From Hyaloraphidium curvatum (lineage: Eukaryota > Monoblepharomycota > Hyaloraphidiomycetes > Hyaloraphidiales > Hyaloraphidiaceae): a stretch of DNA of 64,000 bases. The number at the start of each line of letters is the position of its first letter. Positions within the stretch are counted from its first letter, which is position 1. The notes beneath the pieces were generated by a model, which was given only the letters and a program-made list of their open reading frames with translations, had not been told where the DNA came from and did not search any database. Made by a program: the position numbers and the translations under genes. Positions 10,334-21,822 of this stretch are shown here, piece after piece. The DNA lies in assembly GCA_025558095.1 (NCBI GenBank), contig JAIVFI010000030.1, positions 1 to 64,000 on the forward strand, written 5' to 3'.

Positions 10334-11845
10334 TCAGTGCCCCACCAACCCCCCCTCCGCCTCCCTCGCCCTCCCCGCGCCGTCCGGCGCCCCGACGGCG
10401 TACATCACGCACCCCCCCGCGACCACCGCGCAGCCGACCACCTTGGCCGCATCCAGGCACTGGCTCCCGTCGCGGGAGCAGAACCACGCGTGGCCGCCGA
10501 CGAGCACCACCGCCGCCGAGAGGCCGTTCAAAACGTTGGTGCTGACGGCGCCCATCGAGTGCAGGAGGGTGTAGTACGACAGGTTCAGGGAGAAGTGGAG
10601 GAGGGTGAGGAGGGCGTAGAGGGCGAGGATGAAGGGGACGGCGTGCGTGCCGCGCTCCCGGACGGGCCCGGCGACCAGGCCGTCCCACCGGGGGAGGGTG
10701 TAGAAAGAGATCCATGCAAAGAGGAGCAGGCAGCTGGTGGAACCGACCCAGGTGCAGACTTCCATCGGGGTCGGCGGCGGGGGGCCCGAGTGGGGCGGGA
10801 GGTCCTCGGGGGAGGCGTCGGCAAAGATTTTTTCGGTGAGGGCGGCGACGAAGGCGTCTGTCCGACACGGGGGAGGGACACGATCAGCGACGGCGGTGAC
10901 GGAATCCGCGCCGCACGACACCCACACGCCACGGTCCCGCCGAGGTTGAGCAGCACCCCCGCCCACTGGAACTCGCCGCTCTGCCACCCGCTCATGCCCA
11001 TCCCCACCGCGACCGCCAGCACGGCGGCCCACCTCCTCCGCCCGAGCATCCGCCGCCGGCCGAGCCACCCGCTCAGCACGGCCGTGAGGGGGACCACGGC
11101 GCCGTAGACGACCTGGTGCAGCCCCGCGCCGGCGACAAAGATGCCGACGGTGACGAGGGTGTTTGCCAGAATGTCGAGGAAGGAGAGGAGGAGAACCTGC
11201 GGGAGGAGGTGCGCGGGGGGGAAGAGGGTGCGGGCGGCGGCGGGGCCGTGGTACTTTGGGGAGGTCAGCTGGGCCTTGTCGGGGGACGGGTCGCGCGGCG
11301 GGGAGCGCGGGCGGTCCGGCGGGGCGTCGGAGAGGAGGGAGGAGAGGGCGGAGACGACGTAGGCGGCGTCGAGGGTCGCGGGGAGGAAGTAGGCGGCGAC
11401 CATGCCGAGGTACTGCGTGAGCACGACCAGCATCGACCACTCGTCTAAAGGGGGCCCGGAGGACCGTCAGCAAATTCCCGTATCAGCTGAAGGTAAGTTG
11501 GCACCGACCCGCGGAACCCGAGTAGTACAGCTCCTGCGACACCAGCGAGATGCCCGCGCCCGACAGCAGGAACATTGCCTGGTTTGCTGCGGCGACCCAC
11601 CACACCGGGTCGAGCAGCGCGGCGGCCACCGCCCCCGTGGGCGCGGACCGCGTCTCGGGCAGCGGGAGCAGCGGCGCCTCGGCCCGCGGCGGCGGCGACG
11701 GCGGCGGCGACGGCGGCGCCGTCAGTGGGTGCGCGGTGTTTGCCGGCTCGCCCGCGGGCGGAGGGGCCGCCGGCGCCCCGAAGGCGCCCGCAAAGAGGCG
11801 CGCGGCGGCCGCGGAGAGCAGCGCCGCGGGGCCCGGGTCCGCCAT
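10334..11845 (-). CDS. Multipass transporter of the DMT / nucleotide-sugar-transporter type
   Basis: Three exons on the minus strand: 11845 to about 11509 (or 11518), 11444-10926 and 10857-10334. The second intron joins GCG-T to AC and restores the helix LNLGGTVAYAFVAAL. The first donor is ambiguous between two in-phase GT sites. The protein is about 460 aa: a Pro/Ala-rich N-terminal tail of about 70 residues, then roughly ten hydrophobic helices including VVYGAVVPLTAVLSGWL and NVLNGLSAAVVLVGGHAW. This layout and the late small-residue helices resemble EamA/TPT-like (SLC35-type) antiporters of Golgi, ER or plastid-type membranes; substrate unknown. It differs from the fusion transporter at 4273. 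Confidence 0.6.
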
Positions 11846-12323
11846 GGCGCGCTCGTTGGGGTTGCCGGGGACGGTTGAGTTGATTGGTGTCACCAGCCCG
11901 GGTTGCCTTGGGGGGGCGGAGCGCGGACGGTGACTCGGACACACCGAAGATGGGACCTTGGAAAGGCCGACTGCGCTCGGAAATGGAAGTAAACACGGCA
12001 TGGTTAGCGCACATGCGCAATCGGGCCCGGGATTCGCCGCTGCCGGACTGCCACCGCCCGGCAATCGGTGTCACCGAGGGATGCCGGTTCCGGTCCCCAG
12101 CGCGTCAGCTGGGTCACGGGACGATCGAGCGAACGACTGGTGTGGCACGCGTGCCACGGGCGATAGGATTGGGTGGGATGGGGCATCGGAGTGCGCGGCC
12201 GATCGACGTGTATAGTGTCTTCTTATTTCGATCGACCGCCGAAGCTTCGAAGTTGCGCCGCCGACGTCGGTCCTCCAAAGAATCCCCGGCCGGGTCCCTG
12301 CAGGACAACTGCCGGCTTCCGCG

Positions 12324-13281
12324 ATGGAGGACGTGCGCCTTCCCGCTGTTGGGCCGCCCGCAGCGGCGGCTCCCTGTGCCGACGAGGCCGCGTTCTCTGC
12401 GCTGCCGCCGACCATCGCGTCGGACGCCGACCGCCAGTCGCGGCGCCGCATCCTGCGGCTGCTGGACACGACCGACTTGGGGTAGACCCGCGGCACTTCG
12501 CGGCCGCCGACCCGCGGTATCCGCGCGCCGCCCCGCTCCCGCTGCCCGCCGCCGGCGACCGCCCGCTTTTCGGGAGGGACGCCGCGCCGCTCTCGCGCGC
12601 GCAGGCGGCCGCCGTGTTCGCAAAGGGCGGTCTGCGCCCGCTGGCCGCCGTCGCCCGCGCCATGCTCGCGCTGGCGGCCGCCGAGGCGCGCGTCGGCACC
12701 GTGGCCGCCGGCTTCGCCCTCGCGCTGCTGTCGGCCGTCCCGCTGCTGGCCGCCGTCGGCCTCGCCCGCCCCCCCGGCGAGCCCGCGGGCCCCTTCGCCG
12801 CCGCTTGCGCTGGCATCCTGCTGTGCGCCGCCGTCACCTACGCGCCGTGGATCGCCGTGCACCACCGCGTGATCGCTGCGCCCGGCTTCCCGTCGCCCGC
12901 AGACCCTGACCTCGTCGATCACCCGTTGTCGACGTTGGCGTGGTACTGGGTGCGCACCGACAACGGGCACCCGGGGCCGGCGTCGTTCTTCGAGCACAGG
13001 CCTGACGCAGGCGACCTGGCCCCGCTCGAGCCGCTCTACGGCCGGGTCGGCGACAAGCAAGGGGATGCTGCAGACCTCGAATCCGGCCCATCGGGCGGCG
13101 GCGGTGCCGCTGCGGGCTTCCGGCGCTCTGCCTCGTGCCCCTGCCCGGACTGCATCGGATTCTTTTCCGCGGGCGGCCGGCCCATCATCTGGCGCATGCT
13201 GCTACAGCACTGCGTCCTCCTCCCCGGCATCCTGACCGCCGCCGTCGTCACCTCCTTCTGGAGCCTCGTGGGTCGGAAAAG
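12324..13281 (+). pseudogene. Damaged membrane-protein gene with CPCxxC motif (probable frameshift)
   Basis: Translation from the ATG at 12324 runs 53 codons to a stop at 12483-12485, right at a GGGG run. In the frame one base back the protein continues smoothly (TTDLG then VDPRHFAAADPRYP), so one missing base explains the break. The continued part has two hydrophobic segments (about 12700-12860), a hydrophilic loop, a CPCPDC motif (coding from 13136) and a third hydrophobic segment ending near 13270. After that no convincing coding continues. The TM-TM-loop-CPCxxC-TM layout resembles the family at 44946, 46593 and 60655, so this may be a truncated divergent member. A sequencing error at the G run is the alternative for the frameshift. 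Confidence 0.5.
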
Positions 13282-13720
13282 GGCTGAGCGCGGGACAGCG
13301 ATATGTCGCGGGGAGGGTAGGGGGGTGTTTCGAAGGCGGCGGCCAGGAAACGAGAGCCGCTCCGTGCCGTCGAGGCACCGGACGGCGGGCCGTATTAACG
13401 CGAGCTCGGTCGACGCGTGGGGTGCAGAGCAATCGGGCTGTTTCCTCTGTTGCACCGGGTCCCTAGGTACATGTCGGGGTCTTCATTGAGAATGCTGCCG
13501 AGCATCACCAACCGCCCCCGTCCTCGAGCAAAACATGGCCTCCAGCACTTGGAAGCCGCTCGTCCGACGAGGAAAAGCACGGAACCGGGGATCAATGGGT
13601 GCTGCCTACAAGCGAGCGGGCTTCCGGGTCCCGCGCACATAGTTGGAAGGGCGCTCGGAGCAGGTGCGGGTTGCCAGCGGTACCGAGCGCCCCCGCAACA
13701 ACGGACCATCCGCGGCTACG
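13282..13720. other. Region without a supported gene
   Basis: About 440 bases between the decayed end of the membrane-protein gene and the 3' end of the minus-strand zinc-cluster gene. Open frames run through but show no domain. Confidence 0.35.
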
Positions 13721-14567
13721 TCACCCCTGCGGGCGATACGCCGACCTCGGTGGCTCCCCTAGCGGGGCTGTCTCCGGCGGCCGCTGTCCTCCCGGCGCGG
13801 GCTGCCCCGCCGTCGCGCCCGGGGGCAAGTTCTGCGCCGTCCCCGGCCGCCCCTGCGCCTGCAATCCATGCCCCGGCTGCCCGGTAGCGCCGTACGGACC
13901 GCCGGATGGGTACCACGGCGGCGGCGCCATGGCCCAGGGAGGCGGCAGCGTCGGCGGCGGCCTCGGGGGGCCTTGCCACAGGGGCGGTCCGGGCGGTTGG
14001 TAGCCCTGCGGGCCCCAGGGCGCCGGGCCGCGGGGCTGCTGGGCGGCGGGAGGTTGCTGGGCGGGCGGGTACCAGGGTTGCTGCTGCCAGGGCTGCTGCT
14101 GCGGGTGTGGCGGCGGCCAAGCGAGGTCCGGGAGGAAGGGGTACCGCGCCGGCGGCGGCGGGGCCTGCGGGGGCTGCCACGGGGGCCAGCCGGCGGGCCG
14201 ATCGTCCGGCGGGCCGAGGGAGGGCGGAATGGGCTGCTGCCGGGGCGGGCGGGCGGCGTGGGTGTTGGCCGTCGCCGCCTCCGTCCCCGGCGTCCCCGGT
14301 GCCGGGGCGGCCGCCGGCGCCTCGGGCTGCGGCACGCACGGTATGCCCAGCCGTTCGCAGCGCGTGCACATGTCGCCGCCGCGCTTCAGGTCACATTTCC
14401 GCTTGTTGGCTCTGCACTCAGTGCTGGGAACACGGGCGGTTATAGTCGCCCCGGGGAGGAGCAGGCAGTCCGCCTCACCACACGCGCCGGGGGAGCTGCC
14501 GCCTCCTCTGCGCCCTGGCTGGCCCGCCTCGTCCGCCGGCGCCCGGCCCGGCCTCCTCCGCCTCCAT
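13721..14567 (-). CDS. Zn2Cys6 protein with a long Pro/Gln-rich tail
   Basis: Two exons, 14567-14479 and 14423-13721, joined over a 55-bp intron (GTGAGG donor, CAG acceptor) that falls inside the first cysteine codon of the zinc cluster; 263 aa. The spliced protein reads RRVCTECRANKRKCDLK and then a C-X2-C-X6-C half, i.e. C-X2-C-X6-C-X8-C-X2-C-X6-C, a good Zn2Cys6 cluster at residues 30-57. The remaining roughly 200 residues are Pro, Gln, Trp and Gly rich with no hydrophobic core, as in activation or low-complexity regions. It lacks a fungal-TF middle domain, so it may be a small regulator, or the gene may continue past the stop through an intron I could not define. Confidence 0.7.
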
Positions 14568-15508
14568 TCGCGCCGCGACGCAACACCACCGCCGGCGGAT
14601 GTTAAAGACTGGGATGGGCTGGTGATCGGGAAACCTTAGAACCACTGGCCCCCGCCTCGCCGGCCAGGCCCCGGGATGGCATGCACGGGCGGATGTGCGA
14701 CGGACTTCGGGAATGTCGCCTGCGAGGTGCCGGTCCGGGATGGCAGCTTCCCTTCGCGCTGTCGCAACCGGGAGCCGGGGGCTCGGGACCCTGGCCCAGG
14801 CGCCACGGCTGCAGTCGCCAACGGCATCGGCCACCACCCGCGCGCCAACCCCGCATCTCCGAGCATCCACGCCGCCGACTCGCAGCGATGTAATCCCCAG
14901 GCACCTCCCGGGCCGGGCTTGACCGCTGCCGCGGGAGCCATTGCCTGGGGCGTCCCGTGCGCGGTCCCCGCAATCCTCCCTCCGTTCCGCCGCTCCCTGC
15001 CAAGGCTCCCCATCCCGTGCCCCGCTCCTGCGGACGGAGCCGGCCGCCTCGAGACGCTGAGGAGGTTCGTCTCCAGGCGGGGACGGGTCCGGAGCGCGGG
15101 GCGGAGGCGGTTCGGAGGCGGGCTCGCTGTTTCGCCGCCGACGCTCGGCCATTTTTTTCTTCGGCCCCCGAAGAGCCCGTGCGGGCGACGCGGAGCCCCC
15201 GTCCGCACCCGGAAGCGGCGGAATTGGCGACGCCTTGCCGCGATCTAGACGCGCCGCACGGCCCGGGTCCCGGGGGTGCGTGCGATCTCGGGCGGCGGGC
15301 GGGGATCCGGCACCGCCCCGACGGCTGCCGCGCGGGCTCGACGCCGGTCGTTCGGAAGCAGGGGACCGGAAATCCGGGCCGCGCAAGGGAATCGGACCCA
15401 TCTTATCATTCCGAACGCGCGGACCGCCGCTACACGGCCTAATCCAACTGCTTGCCTCCCGACGCCCGCCCCGTGCCCGAGCAACATCCGCCTCCCCCGA
15501 TGGTTCGA
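14568..15508. other. Intergenic region
   Basis: About 940 bases between two minus-strand genes. Frames are open by GC bias, but no domain or splice-consistent gene was found. Confidence 0.4.
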
Positions 15509-16952
15509 TCACGCTGCCTCGACGCCCGCAACATCCGCGACAGAGACGGCGGTGGCACCCAGCTCGGCCTGTTTCCGGAGCTTGCGCCGCTTGTAAAGCA
15601 CCATGCCCGCCCAGCCCAGCAGCACCGCGCCCCAGTAGCCAAAGTACGCCGACACCGTGGCGACCTACGTCCAGAGGCGGAGACCATCAACATTCGGTCC
15701 GGAGAGGAGCGTGGTGCGGTTGTGCCACGTACCGTCGCGGAGCATCGCCACCCCACCAGCGCGTACGAGATCTGGAAGAAGGGCTGCGTCTTGTGGCTGC
15801 AGCATCCGCACACGTTCCACAGCTCCGGGGTCTCGGAGACGCCGTACTGCGGGTTCTGTGACGGGCGGGGAGCGGGTGAGCTGATGCGACGCGGGGATCA
15901 CTTGGCGGGCGGGCATTACCTGCGCAAAGTAGTAATCCTCGAGCTCGTGCGCGGCGCCCGCCGCCAGCCCCGCCGAGATCAGGAACAGGAAGAAGGCCGA
16001 GAGCTTGAAGAAGAGGTTCAGGTTGAACCTCCCCGCGCCGTAGAAGATGACAACCCCGATGAACAGGCCGATGATGAGCCCGACGATCCCCCCGACGACG
16101 AGGCCAACGGGCTGCCCGCCGCCGACGCCAGCGACAAAGACCACGGATTCCAGGCCCTCGCGGACGATGACCGTGAGTGCTATGAGGAATAGGGCCGAGG
16201 GTTTGGCGCCGAAGCCCTCCTTGAAGTCGGGGACGTTCTCCGGCGGCGGAGGGGGGTGGGTGAAGGCGGTCCAGCCGGGGATGGGGTCGTGGTGGGCAGG
16301 GGTCTCGGTCTGCGAGGCGGGATCGAGGCCGATCTTGGCCTCGGGGTCGGACTTGGCATCCGGGTTCTCCTTGACGTCCGTGCTGTCGAACTCGGCGGTG
16401 ACGACAGGCGCGGCCGGGAGGGTGCCGGCGGTGGCCGTCTTGCCGAGCTCCTTTTCCTCGGCCTTCTTGATCCTGGGACGGGGCGGATCAGCGGCGGGCG
16501 GGGAAGGTATGTGCGCCCCGCCCACTTCTTGTGCAGCTTCTTCTCGATGTAGTCGTAGAAGTTGTCGGCGCGGAGCATAGAGAAACCCATCCAGGTGAGG
16601 AAAATGACCGCGAGGGCCTTCAGCAGCCCTTCCCACAGCGCCTGTCCCGGTGATCACCCGTCAGTTGTCTGGATCCCGGGCCGGGCCGGCGGCGGCGACC
16701 CACCGCCCAGCCGTCAAACACGTCCTGCTGCAGCGTGTAAAAGACAACGGTGATGGCCACGCCAATCACGATGGCGATGGCCAGCCCGGCGGCGGCGCCC
16801 CACCACACCGCCTTCCGCAGTTTGCGCTGCTGCGCGGGGTCGTGGTGCACCGTCTTCTTCACGTAGTTGAGGAGCACGCCCACGACCAGCGCGGCCTCGA
16901 GGGCCTCGCGGAGGAGGATGAACATCGCCCCGACGTTGAAGTACTGCGACAT
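15509..16952 (-). CDS. FTR1: High-affinity iron permease, Ftr1 family
   Basis: Five exons on the minus strand: 16952-16704, 16641-16526, 16472-15920, 15855-15733 and 15664-15509 (introns 53-68 bp); 398 aa. The protein starts MSQYFNVGAMFILLREALEA, carrying the first iron-binding REXXE motif (R15-E19). The second, REGLE, lies in exon 3 within a hydrophobic helix (IVREGLESVVFVAGV). Further helices, the ELWNV segment and the GW..SAT end match the family's C-terminal part. In fungi Ftr1 is a plasma-membrane protein that works with a multicopper ferroxidase (Fet3); no ferroxidase gene is next to it here. A hydrophilic insert rich in Pro/Asp/Lys (exons 2-3) is longer than in yeast Ftr1. Confidence 0.9.
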
Positions 16953-18006
16953 CGCGGCGGCTGCGGGGGCGGGCGGGGTGAGCGGTGCGGAGACGCAGGG
17001 GAACACGGAGGGCGACGTGCCTGTCGCTGCTTCGCGTCGGATTCGCGGGCGGGACGGCTCGACGTGGAGCGCGCTCGATGTGTTTTGTTCGCGGTCGGAA
17101 GCCAGCGGCGGGTGCGCAAAGATTCCGAGTGGCAAAAGTGGCTGGGGAACCTGCGAACCCAACGCAACGGCGCAGTCCAGCGTCCCGCGCAAGGCCGCCC
17201 GCCATCCGCCGTCCCGAGGATCCGAAGGGAGTTGCCGAGCGGCGCTGATTCGTGCGGGGCCGGAAGGTGCGGAGGGTTCGTGCGGGATGATGGGGGGATC
17301 TGGCTTCCGAAGGTTCCGAGCCTGACAATCCTGACGTGGGCTAACTGCCTGTGCACATCACCCCTCCAGCGGCACCCTGCGATCAAGGCAGAGTGATAGG
17401 GAGCTCCGAGTAATGCCTGATGGACGGTTTGGAGGGATTCGCTTCCCGGTCGAGTACGGGGCGGCCGTTACTGCCGTCCGTCGTCCCCAAGCTGGGGAGG
17501 CGGCTAAGCCTTGAACAGGCCTCCGATCGCGCACATTCGTCTTTATCCTAATCAATCTCCTTGCACATGTCTACTGCGCCATCCGAAGACTGTTCCCGCG
17601 GCCGATGGTGGCTCCCGAGAGCGATCACGGCTATCTTCTCACTTTCTCCAAGGCGCGGCCGAGCAGGCACGCAATGGTCGTTAGTCGGATCAGCCCGATC
17701 GACCTTCCGGCATACCCATAATGTGAATTGGACTTGCCTCCGACCTCCCGTCCGGCTCTTTGTCGTTGTTCCAAGGAAGGCGGGAAAACGTGCGTCCGCC
17801 TCACTCGCCTCCCGCCGCCGGACTGCCAACCACCCTGCCCCATCCCCCGGCCCGGACTCGGGGCCGTTGTCTGCCCGGAGCGCCTCCGTCTCGCGCGCAT
17901 TCTCCTCCGTCCCCGGGTGGCCACTTCCCCGACGCCCGTCCCCCGCGGCCGTCCCGCCCCGCCCCCCCGCCTGCACGACACCGCATCGCTCTCCCCCGCC
18001 GCCCAA
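16953..18006. other. Intergenic region
   Basis: About 1.05 kb between two divergent genes (iron permease and monooxygenase). No gene supported; likely a bidirectional promoter region. Confidence 0.4.
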
Positions 18007-19661
18007 ATGCCCCCCCCCAAGCGCGTGGACGTGCTCGTGATCGGCGCCGGCCTTTCGGGCGTCTGCATGGGCTACTACCTGAAGACCAAGCTGCCGGGCA
18101 AAACCTTCGTGATCCTCGAGGGGAGGGAGGAGATGGGCGGAACCTGGAGCCTGTTCAAGTACCCCGGGATCCGGAGCGACAGCGACATGCTGACCCTGGG
18201 GTTCTCGTTCAAGCCGTGGCGGGGCGGCAAGACGCTGGCGTGGGTGTTTAACGGCGCCGGACGGCAGCCCGGTCGCTGATCCCGCCTCCGGCTCCCAGCG
18301 ACGGCCCCTCGATCCTCTCCTACATCAAGGAGACCGCCGCCGAGTTCGGCATCGAGGAACACATCCGGTACGGCTCCAAGGTCACCTCCATGTCGTGGAA
18401 CTCCTCGGCCGCGGCGTGGACCGTACGGACGGACGGCAAGGGCACCTTCGAGACGCCCTTTGTATTTTCCGCCGCGGGGTACTACGATTACGACAAGGGC
18501 TACCTCCCCCCGGAGTGGGACCTGTCGTCCTTCAAGGGCAAAGTCATCCACCCTCAGTTCTGGCCCACGGACTTTGACCACTCGGGCAAGCGGATCACGG
18601 TCATCGGCTCGGGCGCAACGGCGGTCACCCTCGTCCCCGCGCTGGCCGAGACGGCCTCGCATGTGACGATGCTGCAGCGCTCGCCGACCTACGTCGTCTC
18701 GGCGCCGCAGAAGGACCCGTGGGCCGAGTTCCTGACCAAGTGGCTGCCTGGCTGGCTCTCGTACCGCATCGTGCGGTGGAGGCGCATCCTGTTCGGGATG
18801 TACTTCTACAACCTCGCCATGCGGTACCCGAAGCAGGTGGCCGACTTTATCCTCAACGCGGTCAGGGACGCGCTCGGCCCCAGCTACGACGTGGCCAAGC
18901 ACTTCACCCCGCGGTACAACCCGTGGCAGCAGCGCATGTGCCTGATCCCGGACGGCGACATGTTCGAGGCCATCAAGGCGGGCAAGGCGTCGGTGGTCAC
19001 GGACACGATCGAAGCGTTCGTGCCCGAGGGGATCAGGCTGGCGTCGGGCGAGACCCTGGCGTCGGACGTGATCGTCACGGCGACAGGGTTGAGGATGAAC
19101 CAGATGGGAGCGTACAAGGTCGATGTTGACGGCAGGACGGTCAGGCCGGGCGACACGCTCATATACAAGGGGTGGGTGGCGATTGGGGACCGATGGTTTC
19201 GCTAAAACTCATCTGAGCTCGTCGTCACTTCCCACAGAATGATGCTCTCCAACGTGCCCAACCTCGCCTTCGCCGTGGGCTACACCAACGCCTCCTGGAC
19301 CCTCAAGTGCGAGCTCTCGTGCGGCCACGCCGTGCGCCTCCTGCGCCACATGGACTCGAACGGCTACTCCACCGTCGTGCCCGTCCCCGGGGAGGACGTC
19401 GAGCCGCAGGACACCTTTGCAAACTTCACGTCGGGCTACGTGCAGCGCGCCATGAAGGACATGCCCAAGTCGGGGCAGCGGCCGCCCTGGTGGGTGCAGA
19501 AAGTCGTTGTTGGAGATCTTCCTCTGACCATGATCCCGTCTCGGTGCTTCAGGAGGAACTACCAGAACTACCTCTACGACATGGTGATGCTCGAGTGGAC
19601 CGGGGTGGCCAACGCCGCGCTGCGATTCTACAAGAAGGGCGAGGTCTCGGTCTCGGTCTGA
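18007..19661 (+). CDS. FAD-dependent Baeyer-Villiger-type monooxygenase
   Basis: Four exons, 18007-18239, 18299-19171, 19238-19489 and 19553-19661; 488 aa. The third intron (63 bp) is a multiple of three and could be read through, but splicing restores [13 protein letters not shown], the usual C-terminal family motif. Residues 13-18 form the FAD-binding GxGxxG (GAGLSG). A second Rossmann motif, VIGSGATAV, binds NADPH. The fingerprint FxGxxxHxxxWP ([12 protein letters not shown]) lies just before it and marks class B flavoprotein monooxygenases. Such enzymes insert oxygen into ketones using NADPH and O2; the substrate cannot be told. No secretion signal, so probably cytosolic or peripheral. 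Confidence 0.88.
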
Positions 19662-19962
19662 GGCGCGGTTCCGGGATTGCTTATGGCAGCGGGGAGTTCT
19701 TCGGGAAGGGGAGGCCGCCGGGTTGAGGCAGGCGGGGATCTCTGACTGGACTTTGGCGGGGAGGAGTCGGGCCGTTTACCGGAGGGACCAGGGCAAGCCG
19801 AACATGTATCTGATTATTGCTTCATTCGATTAGTATCGTCTTCAATGTTTCCGGGTCGCCGATCGAGGACTTGTCCGCGGATCGGCAAAGGGATGTTGCG
19901 CCAGGCGTCCTTTCCATAGGTGGTTTCCCGCCCGCCTGTGCGCCTCCAACACCAACCCCGCG
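19662..19962. other. Intergenic region
   Basis: About 300 bases; nothing recognisable. Confidence 0.4.
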
Positions 19963-20784
19963 ATGTCCCGCGCCCCAGCCCCTCCCCTCCGCGAGCTCAC
20001 CATTCCGCCCCCCGAGCCTGGGTTTCTCCACGGGGAACCGCGGCCCGGCGACTTCCCGACGCTCCCCGCCGCCCCCTACCCGTCCCCACCCGCCGACGAC
20101 CCTCCCCTCCCCCCCTCCCCCACCCTCTCCGCCGCCCTCCCTACCCGCTCCCCTTCGCCTCCTCCACCCGAACCCCCGCGTGTCCTCACGATGGCGCTGC
20201 GCCCCGCGGATGCCCGTTCGGCCGTTTTCGTTTCCGCGATCGAGGCGCTCCTCCGCTCGGGGAACGCGCCGCTGTTCCCCAAACGCATAGCCGAGCTGAT
20301 CGGGGAGTACGGACTGCTGGACATGGGGTGCGGTTTGCCTTGCCGGTGCCGCCGAGGTGCTCCTTACGGTTCTCCCGATCCGGGGGCGCCAGGGGGAAGA
20401 CCCCGCAGAACACCGTCTCGTGCAGGATCACCTCGCACCTCAAGCGGTGCAAGCGAGACAAAACGCTGCCGGTCATTGGGCGGTGGGAGCCGGAGAACAG
20501 GGTGAAGGGGAGGAAGTGGGTCTCGCGCAGTCTGTCGCGGGTGATGGGCTGATCCGGTGTGCAGGAGGGGCTGGAAGTACTACGTGATCCATGGGGAGGT
20601 GCCGATCGGGACGGAGGAGGGTGAGGAGGGGTGGAGGGTTGAGATGGGTCGGGATCGCGGCGCGGAGCGAGGCGCCGACTCATCGGTCTGCCGGCCAGTT
20701 TGTGACGGAGAACTGAGCGAGCGCAAAGGATCGGCGTCGATCGCATGGGCAATTAACACTCGAATCAATGTACGATACCGCTGA
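19963..20784 (+). CDS. Small protein with a HARE-HTH-like domain
   Basis: Three exons, 19963-20327, 20393-20515 and 20565-20784, each junction keeping frame; 235 aa. After a Pro-rich N-terminal tail (residues 1-75), the segment AVFVSAIEALLRSGNAPL...KRIAELIGEYGLLDMGGKTPQNTVSCRITSHLKR follows the HARE-HTH pattern: helix, EIAE-like helix, then GKTP..T...L...L...K. The intron falls exactly between LLDM and GKTP, which supports the model. A Trp/Tyr-containing segment (GWKYYVIHG) and a Ser/Arg tail follow. HARE-HTH domains occur in chromatin and restriction-related proteins (ASXL, HB1 and others) and are thought to bind DNA. A shorter start at 20191 is possible. Confidence 0.55.
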
Positions 20785-21058
20785 CAGCACGGGGGAACGA
20801 CAAGAGCACACACGCAACGAGGGCAGTCTCGGCCACGGTCCAGCAGGATTGGACGCGCGCCGAGGAACGCAACTCAAGGGGGAGGAAACCGGCCGTCTCC
20901 CGACTCTCCCTGATCCTCCGCCGGGTCCGTGGTCGGACTCATGATGATCGACGACGGAGACGACGCCCGGGAGGACGCCCCGTCGGCCGACACCCGCGGG
21001 ACCGGGATGGAAAGCTGGCTCCTGTTCCCGGCCTCCGTCCCCGCTGCAAAGCCCACGG
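20785..21058. other. Short intergenic stretch
   Basis: Between the HARE-HTH-like gene and the 3' end of the kinase fragment; nothing recognisable. Confidence 0.3.
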
Positions 21059-21700
21059 TCAGCACCGCATCCCAGGCTCCGCATCGAGCGTCCCACCGTC
21101 GACCCGCACGGTCCGTTTCCTCGCGAACGCGGCGCCGCCCCTCCGCGTGCTGTGCCGTCTGATCGCGCCCGAGAGATCCGGCACCGCCGCCGGCACGGCG
21201 TCCCCGGCCAACCACGGGTGCTTGAGAGCCTCCTTCGCGGTGATCCGCACCCGGGAGTCCGGCAGGAGGGGGTTGCGCCGCACCTGGAGGACGAGGCACG
21301 AGGAGACAAAATCCTTGGCGGAGGACGAGACGGCTGCCCAGGGGTCCTCGGGGAACTCGAAGTCGGCGGCGCGGATCAGCGCGAAGAGCTCCGGCTGGGA
21401 CGGGGCGGAGAAGGGCATGCAGCCCGAGAGCATTGCGTCTGGCCGCCAGGGCGACGCGTCAGCGGCGTCTCTCCGGCGTGCTTCGCGACCGGAGAGCCCA
21501 CAGATTACGCACCCGGCGGACCACACGTCCACCTCGACGCCGTGCCCCTCCCTCGCGAGGATCTCGGGGGCGCAGTACGAGGGGGTGCCGCAGACGGTCT
21601 CGAGGAAGCGGGAGGTGCCGACGATGCGGGAGAAGCCAAAGGAGTCTGGGCCGCGGTGTACGCGAAGATGGACTCCGCGCGTGCGATCCATGAGTCGCCA
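21059..21700 (-). pseudogene. 5'-truncated CAMK-like protein kinase (C-lobe only)
   Basis: Minus-strand coding begins near the activation segment: a DFG-like FGFSR, then TVCGTPSYCAPEIL, then VDVWSAGC. An intron (donor T|GTGGGC, acceptor CAG) rebuilds SAGCVIYAMLSGCMPF. The C-lobe continues through ITAKEALKHPWL and a basic tail to a stop at 21059. The ATP-binding lobe and the HRD catalytic loop are missing. Only about 120 bases separate this fragment from the stop of the hydrolase gene at 21823, too little for the missing half. The C-lobe itself has no stops, so the truncation looks recent. Confidence 0.7.
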
Positions 21701-21822
21701 CATCACCCACTCTAGCACCTGGATACCATATGTCCCTCGATGGCGTATAACTCCCAAATAGAAAAGTGCTAGTCCGTGACTCCTCCCGCTCCAAGTCCGA
21801 TCCGCCCCGGAAGAGATCCGAC

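Noticed and set aside
20328-20392. Reading straight through LLDM into the following bases as one exon
   Set aside because: The read-through frame becomes Arg/Gly-rich and unnatural; splicing restores a recognisable domain.
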